From assembly GCA_965199055.1 (NCBI GenBank), contig CBDAQR010000003.1, forward strand, positions 372,001 to 436,000: a stretch of 64,000 nt of DNA, in the 5' to 3' direction. Position 1 is the first letter of the stretch; every line of letters starts with the position of its first letter. The DNA comes from CBDAQR01 sp965199055 (GTDB lineage Bacteria; Pseudomonadota; Gammaproteobacteria; Pseudomonadales; Halieaceae). Position numbers and translations under genes: made by a program. Under the pieces are notes generated by a model, which was not told the DNA's origin, searched no databases, and saw only the letters and a program-made list of their open reading frames with translations. Below, in pieces: positions 26,239-34,715 of this stretch.

Positions 26239-26649
26239 ATGATCGAACATAAAGCCCAATGCGCCTGCAAAGCGACATCCGTTACGTTCACGGGCGAACC
26301 TGAATTTAGTTTCGCCTGCCATTGTGACTACTGCCAGAGGCTCACTGGCTCTGTCGGCGTGACCGCCGCTGTGTTCCGGCAAGATCAGTTGGTATCCACC
26401 GTGGGTGCCTTCTCCACCTACGAACCCGATCTACCGAACTGGCCGGACTGCACGCGATATTTTTGCCCTCATTGCGCATCCACCTTGTATTGGTTTAATC
26501 CAACAGCATTCCCCGGCATGCAGTTGGTTTCGGTCGGTGCCTTTGGTGATCCGAACTTTAAAGGACCCGACAAGGTCTACCAAACACAATATCGTCACGA
26601 CTGGTGCGGCGCCTTCGAGGCACCGGTTAGCTATGAGAAATTCACGTAG
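26239..26649 (+). CDS. GFA (glutathione-dependent formaldehyde-activating) family zinc protein
   Basis: Start at ATG 26239 with GGAGGA upstream. The 136-residue protein has the GFA zinc-site pattern: CAC near residue 8, CHCDYC (about 31-36) and CPHC (about 76-79). The fold binds a structural zinc and a catalytic zinc. Actual formaldehyde/glutathione activity is documented for few members, so the substrate is open. It directly follows the PPOX gene. Confidence 0.88.
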   Translation: MIEHKAQCACKATSVTFTGEPEFSFACHCDYCQRLTGSVGVTAAVFRQDQLVSTVGAFSTYEPDLPNWPDCTRYFCPHCASTLYWFNPTAFPGMQLVSVGAFGDPNFKGPDKVYQTQYRHDWCGAFEAPVSYEKFT

Positions 26650-26718
26650 ATAACAGTGGGCGGCTATTCTTAGCGGCTAGCGACGGCACAACCCGCTTTC
26701 AATGCAAAGGAGTACGTT

Positions 26719-27090
26719 ATGGAACTCGGCGCATTCTCAATCAGCCTTGCTGTCAAAGACATCGCGTCATCAAAGGCGTTTTACGAAAAGCTCGGCTTCT
26801 CTGAATTCGGTGGCGATATCAGCCAGAATTATCTGATCATGAAAAACGGTGATCATCTCATCGGCTTGTTTCAGGATATGTTCCCGCAAAACATCCTCAC
26901 TTTTAATCCAGGCTGGAACAGCGACGCGGAGTCCATTGGATCGTTTACCGATGTGCGCGACCTGCAGAGCCAGTTGAAAGAGGCCGGTGTCGACTTTATC
27001 TCTGAGGTCGATCCTGAGTCGTCCGGGCCCGGTAGCTTTATGATCGCCGACCCGGATGGCAATACCATTTTGGTCGACCAGCACGTTTAG
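26719..27090 (+). CDS. VOC family protein (glyoxalase/bleomycin-resistance fold)
   Basis: A 123-residue single VOC protein: FSISLAVKDIASSKAFYEKLGFSEF at the N-terminus and a late DPDGNTILVDQ strand. AAAGGAGTACGTT precedes the ATG and is a strong ribosome site. Metal ligands are incomplete in comparison with glyoxalase I, so it may be a binding protein or a lyase of unknown substrate. It converges with the ABM gene 10 bp away and closes the small-gene block. Confidence 0.85.
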   Translation: MELGAFSISLAVKDIASSKAFYEKLGFSEFGGDISQNYLIMKNGDHLIGLFQDMFPQNILTFNPGWNSDAESIGSFTDVRDLQSQLKEAGVDFISEVDPESSGPGSFMIADPDGNTILVDQHV

Positions 27091-27100
27091 GTAACGCGCC

Positions 27101-27388
27101 TTAGTCCCCGCCCTGTACCTCATAGTGCCGTTCAGCATTGATCGCCGCGGGGTACCAGGGCGTGGTGCGCATCCTCGTCTGATGGGCTCGAAACGCCTCT
27201 ACATTCACAAACTCTTCATGCACGTCGAATCGCAGCGGATTGTCGGCGTTTTGGCTTACATCAAACACCAAGCACCCCGGCTCTTCGCGAGTCAGGCGCG
27301 TGTGCTCGGGTAACTGCTGGAGCACGGCAGGCAGATCCTCCTCCGGCACCAGGATGTAACCCTTTATCGAAAATTTGATATCACTCAC
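27101..27388 (-). CDS. Antibiotic biosynthesis monooxygenase (ABM) domain protein
   Basis: A 95-residue ferredoxin-like ABM protein from a GTG start that overlaps the Sir2 stop by 4 bp (GTGA). The pattern REEPGCLVFDVSQ followed by HEEFVNVEAFRAHQ is typical of the YgiN-like quinol monooxygenase group, whose members work as homodimers on quinols or similar rings without cofactor. The coupling to a sirtuin is unusual; no functional link is known to me. Confidence 0.87.
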   Translation of the reverse strand: MSDIKFSIKGYILVPEEDLPAVLQQLPEHTRLTREEPGCLVFDVSQNADNPLRFDVHEEFVNVEAFRAHQTRMRTTPWYPAAINAERHYEVQGGD

Positions 27389-28134
27389 AGCGACATGGCT
27401 CCGTGCAGGGTTTCGCCAATCTCCAAGTTCAGCACCAGATCCGCCAGATAGTCCTGGTCGGTCGAATCACGATTGAGTATCACCAGCTTGGCGCCCTTGC
27501 GCTTGGCTACCGTGGGAAAGGCAGCCGCGGGGTACACCACCAGCGATGAGCCGATCGCGATAAACAGATCGCAGGCTAGTGTTTCTTCCTCTGAGCGAAT
27601 CATCTCGGCCTCAGGCATCGCCTGGCCAAAAGAGATCGTCGCCGTTTTCACAATGCCACCGCATAGGTGGCAGGTAGGCAGCGTCTCATCAACGGCAAAG
27701 GTCTCTCGAATAGGTTCCAATTCATGGCGCGCGCCGCAGTCAAGACAGCTGGCGTAGGTAGCATTGCCGTGTAACTCGATTACCTGTTCGTCCGGCACAC
27801 CAGAGGCTTGATGCAGCCCATCCACGTTCTGCGTAATCACGCTACTAGCCTTACCGCTACCAATCAGATCGGCAATCACCTTATGACCCGCATTGGGCTC
27901 AGCCTGAGAGAACGTTTCGTCAACATTGAACTTCCGCCGCCAGGATTCGCGGCGCATTTCTTCGGAGGCAATGAAGTCACCATAATCGATGGGCTGATTA
28001 TTGCTCCAGATGCCGCCCGGACTGCGAAAATCGGGAATACCCGATTCGGTACTGATACCGGCCCCGGTGAAAAAAACGATGCGCTGCGCGTCATCAATCA
28101 ACCGCCGCAGCTGCGCTATCTGTTCAGCAGACAT
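27385..28134 (-). CDS. Sir2-family NAD-dependent protein deacylase
   Basis: The start is ATG 28134 (MSAEQIAQLR), with GGGG upstream; longer readings run into the opposite gene's promoter. The 249-residue sirtuin has the NAD site GAGISTESGIPDFRSP (24-39), TQNVDGLH (101-108), catalytic His122 (ELHGN) and the zinc quartet Cys130, Cys133, Cys155, Cys158. It removes acyl groups from lysines using NAD+. The first gene of a two-gene unit with the ABM protein. Confidence 0.93.
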   Translation of the reverse strand: MSAEQIAQLRRLIDDAQRIVFFTGAGISTESGIPDFRSPGGIWSNNQPIDYGDFIASEEMRRESWRRKFNVDETFSQAEPNAGHKVIADLIGSGKASSVITQNVDGLHQASGVPDEQVIELHGNATYASCLDCGARHELEPIRETFAVDETLPTCHLCGGIVKTATISFGQAMPEAEMIRSEEETLACDLFIAIGSSLVVYPAAAFPTVAKRKGAKLVILNRDSTDQDYLADLVLNLEIGETLHGAMSL

Positions 28135-28161
28135 GTATTCGCCCCAACAATCGACACACGC

Positions 28162-28179
28162 TATAGTTATTGCACTATA
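28162..28179. promoter_or_regulatory. Inverted repeat TATAGT-N6-ACTATA in a divergent promoter region
   Basis: A 6-bp inverted repeat with a 6-base spacer lies between the Sir2 gene (minus) and the DUF3604 gene (plus, GTG start at 28202). Each arm also resembles a -10 box (TATAGT on the minus strand, TATAAG on the plus strand), so it may be part of both promoters rather than an operator. Confidence 0.35.
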
Positions 28180-28201
28180 AGAATAACGCCGGAGTCTCAC
28201 C

Positions 28202-30187
28202 GTGAACAATCTTTTGCCCATGTTCCTGCTCGCTGCGATGGCCACGACTGCCGTGCAAGCACAAGACCAAGAGGACCCCATCACCCCGCTAGGCATGCAG
28301 ACCGCGAACAGCATCATGCCTATGCCGCGCGATTTAATTTCACCAAACCCGGCAGGCAATGCAGATAGAAAAGCGTACTTCGGCGACTTGCACGTACACA
28401 CCAAGTACTCATTCGACGCCTACGTGTTTGGCACGCTAGCCACCCCCTACGACGCCTACGTGTACGCCCAGGGGAAATCCATCGACCACCCCGGTGGCTT
28501 TAGCGTCAAACTGAAGCAGCCGCTCGACTTTTACGCCGTTACCGATCACGCCATGTTTCTCGGTCTGATGGAGGCTTCAGCGAATACCGACACGGCCTTT
28601 TCGAAAACCGCACCCGCCCAGCCACTGCACAATATGAACGCGCCCGAGAACATGTCGGCTGATACCGCTGCGCGGCGTATGGCGGCGTTTCGTAACTTCC
28701 TACCTGCCGTCGCCAATGGCATTTCGAGCGGCGAGCTGGCAGTCAGCCAGGTCGAAGATGTGGGTCGCAGCGCCTGGGCCGACACGGTGCGTGCAGCGGA
28801 CAAGCACTACCAGCCCGGTCGCTTTACCACCTTTGCTGCTTACGAATACACCTCCTCTACTCAGGAAATGGGCAACCTACACCGCAACGTCATTTTTCGC
28901 GGCACCGATAAGCTACCGGCCATTCCTTTCTCGCGCTTTCACTCACAGAACCCCGAAGGCCTCTGGGACTGGATGGATCAATTGCGCGAACAGGGTATAG
29001 AGAGTCTCGCTATTCCCCACAACTCCAATGGCTCCAATGGCGCCATGTTCGAGATGGTCGATTGGGCGAGAAACCCCATCGACGATTTCTATGCTGAGCA
29101 GCGCATGCGTAACGAGCCACTGGTAGAAGTTACCCAGGTGAAGGGCACCTCAGAGACCCATCCCAGCCTCTCGGCCGAGGATGAATGGGCTGGCTTTGAA
29201 ATCATGCCCTACCGGGTCGCCACCAGCTTGCCCAGCGCGGTTCCCGGCAGTTACGTGCGCGACGCCTATCTGCGCGGCCTACAACTCGAAGCCGATGGAA
29301 AATCCAACCCGTACAAGTTTGGACTCGTGGGCGCGAGTGACACCCATACAGCGGCGGCATCGCTGGACGAGAGCGAGTACTTCGCCAAAATTGGCCTCTT
29401 GGACTCCAATGCGATTCTACGTGGGTCGGTACCGATTCCCCAGGGACTCCAGGGCGGTTTCCGCTCATCACGAAACGATCGCTATACCGACGAGCAGGGG
29501 CGCGTGTTTGCTTCCGGCGGTTCGGAAACCTGGGGCGCATCCGGCCTCGCCGCAGTATGGGCAAAGGAGAACACCCGCGAAGCGATCTATGAAGCATTTC
29601 GACGCCGCGAAACATTCGCCACCAGTGGCCCGCGCATCAAGGTCCGACTATTTGCCGGTTACGACTACAACGCGAAAATGCTCGACGCGCACGATGGTTT
29701 CGAGCAGGCCTATGCCGGCGGCGTAACCATGGGCAATGACCTGATTCCAAACGGTGACGCTACACCGCGCTTTATCGCATGGGCGACGCGAGACAGTAGC
29801 AGTGCACCGCCGCAACGCCTGCAAATTATCAAGGGTTGGCTGCAGGATGGTGTTCCCCAGGAGAAGGTCTACGACGTCGCCTGTTCTGGTGGCGCTGCGC
29901 TCGACCCGAAAACGCACCGCTGCGGCGACAATGGCGCGCGCGTCGACGTCAGCAACTGTGCTATCAAGCCGACCAAAGGCGGTGCTGAACTCAAGGCACT
30001 GTGGCAGGACCCGGATTTCGACCCAAATGAGAAAGCCTTTTACTATGTGCGCGCATTGGAAAACCCCACTTGTCGCTGGTCCACCTGGGATGCCGTGCGC
30101 GCCGGCACTGACCCCCGACCCGACTTATCCAAAACCATTCAAGAGCGCGCCTGGACTTCACCCATCTGGTACGCCGCGGAGAGCTAA
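28202..30187 (+). CDS. DUF3604 family periplasmic protein (PHP-like metal site)
   Basis: GTG start with GGAG eight bases upstream; 661 residues including a signal peptide (cleavage after about residue 20). The DUF3604 hallmark YFGDLHVHTKYSFDAY is near 59-74 (H-x-H), with VTDHAMF, an IPHNSNGSNG segment, and late GASDTHT. These His/Asp sites resemble the PHP phosphoesterase/amidohydrolase barrel, so a metal-dependent hydrolase is likely, but no reaction is established for the family. It is 2 bp before a secreted carboxylesterase and probably acts with it. Confidence 0.88.
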   Translation: MNNLLPMFLLAAMATTAVQAQDQEDPITPLGMQTANSIMPMPRDLISPNPAGNADRKAYFGDLHVHTKYSFDAYVFGTLATPYDAYVYAQGKSIDHPGGFSVKLKQPLDFYAVTDHAMFLGLMEASANTDTAFSKTAPAQPLHNMNAPENMSADTAARRMAAFRNFLPAVANGISSGELAVSQVEDVGRSAWADTVRAADKHYQPGRFTTFAAYEYTSSTQEMGNLHRNVIFRGTDKLPAIPFSRFHSQNPEGLWDWMDQLREQGIESLAIPHNSNGSNGAMFEMVDWARNPIDDFYAEQRMRNEPLVEVTQVKGTSETHPSLSAEDEWAGFEIMPYRVATSLPSAVPGSYVRDAYLRGLQLEADGKSNPYKFGLVGASDTHTAAASLDESEYFAKIGLLDSNAILRGSVPIPQGLQGGFRSSRNDRYTDEQGRVFASGGSETWGASGLAAVWAKENTREAIYEAFRRRETFATSGPRIKVRLFAGYDYNAKMLDAHDGFEQAYAGGVTMGNDLIPNGDATPRFIAWATRDSSSAPPQRLQIIKGWLQDGVPQEKVYDVACSGGAALDPKTHRCGDNGARVDVSNCAIKPTKGGAELKALWQDPDFDPNEKAFYYVRALENPTCRWSTWDAVRAGTDPRPDLSKTIQERAWTSPIWYAAES

Positions 30188-30189
30188 GG

Positions 30190-32046
30190 ATGAAGAAACT
30201 ATTAGTCGCAGGCCTGTTGCTTATCGCCATTGGCGTCATGCTATGGCCTGAACAACCCACGCAACCCGTGGTACACCCCGCGGCGCCTGAGACTTTGCGA
30301 CAAACCACCGCGGGACCTGTAGTGGGCTTCGTCGACGAACTCAACACCCACGGCTGGACCGGCATTCCATTTGCTGCACCGCCCGTTGGCGATCTGCGTT
30401 GGGCGGCACCGCGTTTGCCGGAACCTTGGCAGGAACCTTTGCAGGCAGTTACTTTCAACAATGCCTGCCTGCAGTTGTGGGGTATTCTCGCCGGCACAGA
30501 CGGTGAACTGGGCCAGGTGGTGGGCAGCGAAGACTGTCTCTACCTGAATGTGTGGGCGCCTGCGGGCAGCTCTGATCTCGACTCAGAACCATTACCTGTC
30601 ATGTTCTGGATTCATGGTGGCGGCAATACCATCGGCACTGCGAACACGTCCAACGGAGCTCGACTGGCAGCCGAACAAAACCTGGTCGTGGTCACTATCG
30701 ACTACCGGCTGGGAGTACTGGGTTGGTTGAGCCATCCTGCCTTACGCCAGGCGGAGCGAAGCGCTCATGACGCTTCCGGCAACTACGGCACGCTGGACAT
30801 GATTGCTGCATTGCAATGGGTACAGTACAACATTGCCAGCTTTGGCGGAGACCCCGACAACGTCACGATTTTTGGCGAGTCCGCCGGTGGCCGCAACGTT
30901 TACTCGCTGATGTTCTCTCCCCCCGCCGCGGGGCTTTTTCATCAGGTGATTGCCCAGAGCGGCACCCCGGGCACCACGCCGCGCTGGCAAGCGGAGAACT
31001 ATACTGACGATGACAAACCCGGCCACTCACTGAGTTCGCGCGAATGGCTGGCAATACAACTACAGCAGGCTGGCAAAGTCACCGACCGCGATGCCGCAAA
31101 AGCGAGCCAGTTGCTCATGAGCGATGCAGAAACCCTTGAGTTCATGCGCTCGCGCTCTTCCGAAGAATTACTCGCCGGCATCGAAGGGATGATGGGTATG
31201 TACCCTGCCCCGCAGGTCATTCGCGACGGCGTTGTAATTCCCGAAAGCCACCCCTACGCCTTGCTCGAAGATACAGCCCACTACAACAGCGTCCCGCTCA
31301 TGACTGGCACCACCAAGGATGAGGCCAAACTCTTCATGGCCCAGAGCCCCGAGTTTGTCGAGATGCGGCTCGGCTTGTTCCCGAGGATCATCAACCTTGA
31401 TGACTATAATCGTGCCGCGGCCTACGCCACTGATCCCTGGAAAGCGATGGCAGTCGACGAGCCCGCCGAAATCATCGTGAACAATTCGGGCAAACCGGTT
31501 TATGCCTATCGCTGGGATTGGGACGAAGGCGCTCAGAGCTGGATGGCGGATTTTGCCAATTTGCTGGGTGCAGGCCACGGACTTGAGGTCAGCTGGATTT
31601 TCAATGACTTCGATCGCACTGAGCTCGTGCCAGGCCTGTACACGGAAGAAAATATTCCGGGACGCGACAAACTGGCCAGGCAGATGCGTAATTACTGGGG
31701 CGAATTTGCTCACAGCGGCAGCCCAGGTCGCGGCACTGCAAAGGATCAGGTCGAATGGGCAGCCTGGACCAGCAACGGCGACAACCTGATGTTGTTAGAC
31801 ACCGATGCCGGCGGTGGCCTGCGCATGGTGAATGAGCCGATGACAGCTGCCCTGCTGAAGCAAAGAATCGCTGGAGACACTGCGCTTGCTCAGGAACTAC
31901 GCTGTGCTCTGTATGCGGGTAACTTTTTGCAGCGCAGCCCCGGCGACAACTTCTGGGACGAAGCCGAGTACCGGGAACTGGGCTGTGAAGACTATGACCC
32001 CTGGCGGTTACAAATCCGCTTAAGGCTCTTCAAGACAACCGCTTAA
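30190..32046 (+). CDS. Secreted or anchored type B carboxylesterase
   Basis: A 618-residue protein with an N-terminal hydrophobic segment (about 4-19), the family motifs EDCLYLNVW (114-122), HGGGN (142-146) and the elbow FGESAGG (228-234, Ser231), plus a late GAGHGLEVSWIF region containing the catalytic His. This is longer than the esterase at 11502 and has the canonical elbow. It follows the DUF3604 gene at 2 bp, pointing to a joint role in opening an esterified extracellular compound. Substrate unknown. Confidence 0.9.
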   Translation: MKKLLVAGLLLIAIGVMLWPEQPTQPVVHPAAPETLRQTTAGPVVGFVDELNTHGWTGIPFAAPPVGDLRWAAPRLPEPWQEPLQAVTFNNACLQLWGILAGTDGELGQVVGSEDCLYLNVWAPAGSSDLDSEPLPVMFWIHGGGNTIGTANTSNGARLAAEQNLVVVTIDYRLGVLGWLSHPALRQAERSAHDASGNYGTLDMIAALQWVQYNIASFGGDPDNVTIFGESAGGRNVYSLMFSPPAAGLFHQVIAQSGTPGTTPRWQAENYTDDDKPGHSLSSREWLAIQLQQAGKVTDRDAAKASQLLMSDAETLEFMRSRSSEELLAGIEGMMGMYPAPQVIRDGVVIPESHPYALLEDTAHYNSVPLMTGTTKDEAKLFMAQSPEFVEMRLGLFPRIINLDDYNRAAAYATDPWKAMAVDEPAEIIVNNSGKPVYAYRWDWDEGAQSWMADFANLLGAGHGLEVSWIFNDFDRTELVPGLYTEENIPGRDKLARQMRNYWGEFAHSGSPGRGTAKDQVEWAAWTSNGDNLMLLDTDAGGGLRMVNEPMTAALLKQRIAGDTALAQELRCALYAGNFLQRSPGDNFWDEAEYRELGCEDYDPWRLQIRLRLFKTTA

Positions 32047-32048
32047 GG

Positions 32049-33176
32049 CTATTCCTGCGGTTTGATCAGGAACTTCTCACCGGTGGCCATTTTGCCGTAA
32101 CGAGCGATGGCCACGGGATCGAGCGCACCAGCGAGTGACACCTCGGCCGTGTAATGGCTGGCAAAGGTGGTATCTATCTCGGCTGCCACGCGACTGCGCA
32201 GCTCCATCATTTTCTCAAGACCGACCTTCTGCAAGTAAGGCGTCAGCAGGAAGCCGCCAATACCCCAGGAGAATCCAAAGCTACGGTGTAAGGTGGTCGG
32301 GCTCATATCCAGCCCGCCGTAGATATACACCTGCTTGTACACATCCGACCCGTACCGGTTGTACTCAGTCATATTGCGCTGCGCGGCCACTTCCATGCAG
32401 CTCAGAATATCGCTGGCCAAGCGACCGCCGCCCGTGGCATCGAAAGCCAGGGTGGCACCGGTTTCGGTGAGGGCAGCAGTGAGCTGAGCATGAAAATCAT
32501 CGTCGCTGGAGTTAACAATGTACTTGGCGCCGATCTCCTTCAGAATATCGGCCTGCTCCGGTTTGCGCACGATGTTAACCAGATCGATACCATCCGCAAT
32601 ACAAATCTTGTTCAGCATCTGCCCGAGGTTAGATGCGGCTGCAGTGTGTACCAAAGCCGTGTGGTTTTCGGTGCGCATCGTGTCCACCATGGCGAGCGAA
32701 GTCAGCGGGTTCACAAAGCAGGAGGCCGCCTGGTTGCTGGTGGCACCCTCACCCAATTCCAAGCACATAAATGCATTAACGCAACGATACTGGCCGTACA
32801 TTTCGCCACCGACAATGCCCACCGTCTTGCCCATCAGGGCTTGCGCGGCATCAGATTCACCGGCACCTATGACCACACCGCCCGCTTCGTTGCCCACGGG
32901 CAAAGATTCTCCAACCCGTGCAGCCACCGCCTTGCGCATGGCCTCGGGGATACCAGCCGTTACCGTGGGACGCTCTGCGGTTCCGCCGACCCTGGCCGTG
33001 CTCATATCGGCAAAACCAAACAGCAGTGCCAAATCAGAGGGATTAATCGGCGCAGCTTCAATCCGCACCAACACCTCGTCGGGTCCGGGTTGTGGAATCT
33101 CCACGTCCACCAATGAAATTTCCAAGGTGCCCTCTTCGGTCACCAGTGAACGCAGTTGCAGTCCAGTATCGGCCAT
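32049..33176 (-). CDS. Zinc-type MDR oxidoreductase (quinone reductase-like)
   Basis: Start at ATG 33176 (MADTGLQLRS) with GAGGAA eight bases upstream, 13 bp after the serine hydrolase stop. The 375-residue protein has the GroES-like N-domain (EVLVRIEAAPINPSDL, GNEAGGVV) and a Rossmann domain, with the zinc ligands of classical ADHs not evident. It belongs to the NADPH quinone oxidoreductase or enoyl reductase side of the MDR family. It is downstream of and coupled to the serine hydrolase. Substrate unknown. Confidence 0.82.
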   Translation of the reverse strand: MADTGLQLRSLVTEEGTLEISLVDVEIPQPGPDEVLVRIEAAPINPSDLALLFGFADMSTARVGGTAERPTVTAGIPEAMRKAVAARVGESLPVGNEAGGVVIGAGESDAAQALMGKTVGIVGGEMYGQYRCVNAFMCLELGEGATSNQAASCFVNPLTSLAMVDTMRTENHTALVHTAAASNLGQMLNKICIADGIDLVNIVRKPEQADILKEIGAKYIVNSSDDDFHAQLTAALTETGATLAFDATGGGRLASDILSCMEVAAQRNMTEYNRYGSDVYKQVYIYGGLDMSPTTLHRSFGFSWGIGGFLLTPYLQKVGLEKMMELRSRVAAEIDTTFASHYTAEVSLAGALDPVAIARYGKMATGEKFLIKPQE

Positions 33177-33189
33177 CTTCAGTTCCTCG

Positions 33190-34569
33190 TTACTCAACGT
33201 ATGATTCGGTTATCGCCTGGTAGGTCAGCGTATGAAACTCTGGCCCCAGGGTCGTTTGGTGGGGAATGCTCTGCACCATAAATACTCCAACCAGGTTTTC
33301 GGCAGGATCGATCCAGAAACGAGTGCCCGCGGCACCGCCCCAGTTGTACTCGCCATCAGAGCCAATCTCACCCACCTGGCCGTTATCCGTGACCACAGCA
33401 AAGCCCAAACCAAAGGCAACACCCGGCCGCCCAAAGGAGGTGGCCATATGGCCCGTGTGACTGCGCGTCATCAGTTCCACGCTCTTGGGGGATAGCAGGC
33501 GCACGCCATCTAACTCACCGCCATTGAGCATCATCAGTGAAAAGCGCATATAGTCGCTCGCTGTCGATAGCAATCCGCCACCACCGCTTTCAAACTGACC
33601 GCCCTCCAGATAACCCTGGGTCACACGCGCATCGGCTACCTCAAGCTCCTGAGAACGGTTACGCTGCCAAGCGCCATCAAAGCCCACCTGGGTACCCTTG
33701 GGTGCATAGATCTGCGTGAGGCGATCACGCTTTTCCGGCGGAAGAATAAAACTGGTGTCATGCATGCCCAGCGGTTTGAACATGCGCTCCTGCAAGAACT
33801 CACCGAAGCTCATGCCGGAGATCACTTCCACCAGCCTTCCCTGCACGTCGACCGAGACGCTGTAATGCCAACGAGAGCCCGGCTCATACTGCAGCGGTTG
33901 CTGGCCGAGTATGGTGATAAACTCCTTTAGATCCTTCGCCTGGAAGAGCTTGGCTTCTCGGTAGAGCTTATCGACTTCAGTATCGCCGAATATGCCGTAG
34001 GTGAAGCCAGCGGTGTGACGCAGCAAATCGCGAATCGTGGGTTGGCGCATCGGCTCGCGGGTTTTGCCAATCGCATCCTCGTTACCCTCGTCTCCTCCCA
34101 TACTGGTGGTGCCATCAGACACGGCACCTGTCGCGACGTCGGCCGTGGATAGCGCCAGCTTCAGGTTGGCCAGTTCGGGAATGTATTTCGCTACAGGATC
34201 ATTGAGAAAAAAGTGACCTTCTTCATAGAGCATCATCAGGGCGACACCCGTTATCGGCTTGGTCATGGAATAGATACGGAAGATGGCATCCTCTTTCATC
34301 GGCAACTGCTGTTCCCGGTCGGCCATGCCATAGGTTTCCTGGTACACCACTTTGCCATTGCGAGCGATCATGCCGAGTCCACCGACCATAACGCCGCTGT
34401 CGACCTGCTTGTTCATATGCGCGCCAATGCGCTCAAGGCGTTCAACAGACATGCCTTCGCGCTTGGGATTGCCTTCGCGCAAGTCTCGAGCCTGAACCGA
34501 GGTGGCTAGCAACAATGCCAGCATCAGACTGAGGGCTGGGGTCAGTAGATCGCGTTGATTCAGGGCCAT
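33190..34569 (-). CDS. Serine hydrolase of the beta-lactamase/EstB family
   Basis: A 459-residue protein with a signal peptide (cleavage near residue 28, ..VQA-RD). The S-x-x-K motif SMTK (101-104) and Y-S-V (HYSVSVD, near 244) are present. The late motif is not a clear K-T-G, so this is the esterase-like branch (EstB, 6-aminohexanoate hydrolase type), not a resistance beta-lactamase. AAGGAG lies at the best distance from the ATG. Periplasmic hydrolysis of an ester or amide is expected; the MDR enzyme could act on its product. Confidence 0.88.
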   Translation of the reverse strand: MALNQRDLLTPALSLMLALLLATSVQARDLREGNPKREGMSVERLERIGAHMNKQVDSGVMVGGLGMIARNGKVVYQETYGMADREQQLPMKEDAIFRIYSMTKPITGVALMMLYEEGHFFLNDPVAKYIPELANLKLALSTADVATGAVSDGTTSMGGDEGNEDAIGKTREPMRQPTIRDLLRHTAGFTYGIFGDTEVDKLYREAKLFQAKDLKEFITILGQQPLQYEPGSRWHYSVSVDVQGRLVEVISGMSFGEFLQERMFKPLGMHDTSFILPPEKRDRLTQIYAPKGTQVGFDGAWQRNRSQELEVADARVTQGYLEGGQFESGGGGLLSTASDYMRFSLMMLNGGELDGVRLLSPKSVELMTRSHTGHMATSFGRPGVAFGLGFAVVTDNGQVGEIGSDGEYNWGGAAGTRFWIDPAENLVGVFMVQSIPHQTTLGPEFHTLTYQAITESYVE

Positions 34570-34622
34570 AAGCTACTCCTTATTGTCGTTATACGTTCCT
34601 GTAGCGGCCCTGTAGCTTACAC

Positions 34623-34662
34623 ACTCGCGAAGGCCGGTGCGAGTATAAGGGCAAGTGCTTGC
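34623..34662. promoter_or_regulatory. Two inverted repeats in a divergent region
   Basis: ACTCGC-N10-GCGAGT (34623-34644) is followed by GCAAG-TG-CTTGC (34651-34662), with a TATAAG -10-like box (34644-34649) between them, ahead of the DUF885 gene. Operators for one or both divergent genes are possible. The repeats themselves are directly seen; function is inference. Confidence 0.35.
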
Positions 34663-34715
34663 GGAAGGTGCTATTGTGGGTAGAATACGCGCCCTCGAAA
34701 CGAATGGATTTTGCT

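Noticed and set aside
24250..27090. Integron cassette array
   Set aside because: Gene types fit, but no attC-like imperfect inverted repeats or integrase could be found between the genes.
33190..34569. Beta-lactam resistance gene
   Set aside because: SxxK and YSV are present but the K-T-G motif is not clear and the length fits the esterase branch.
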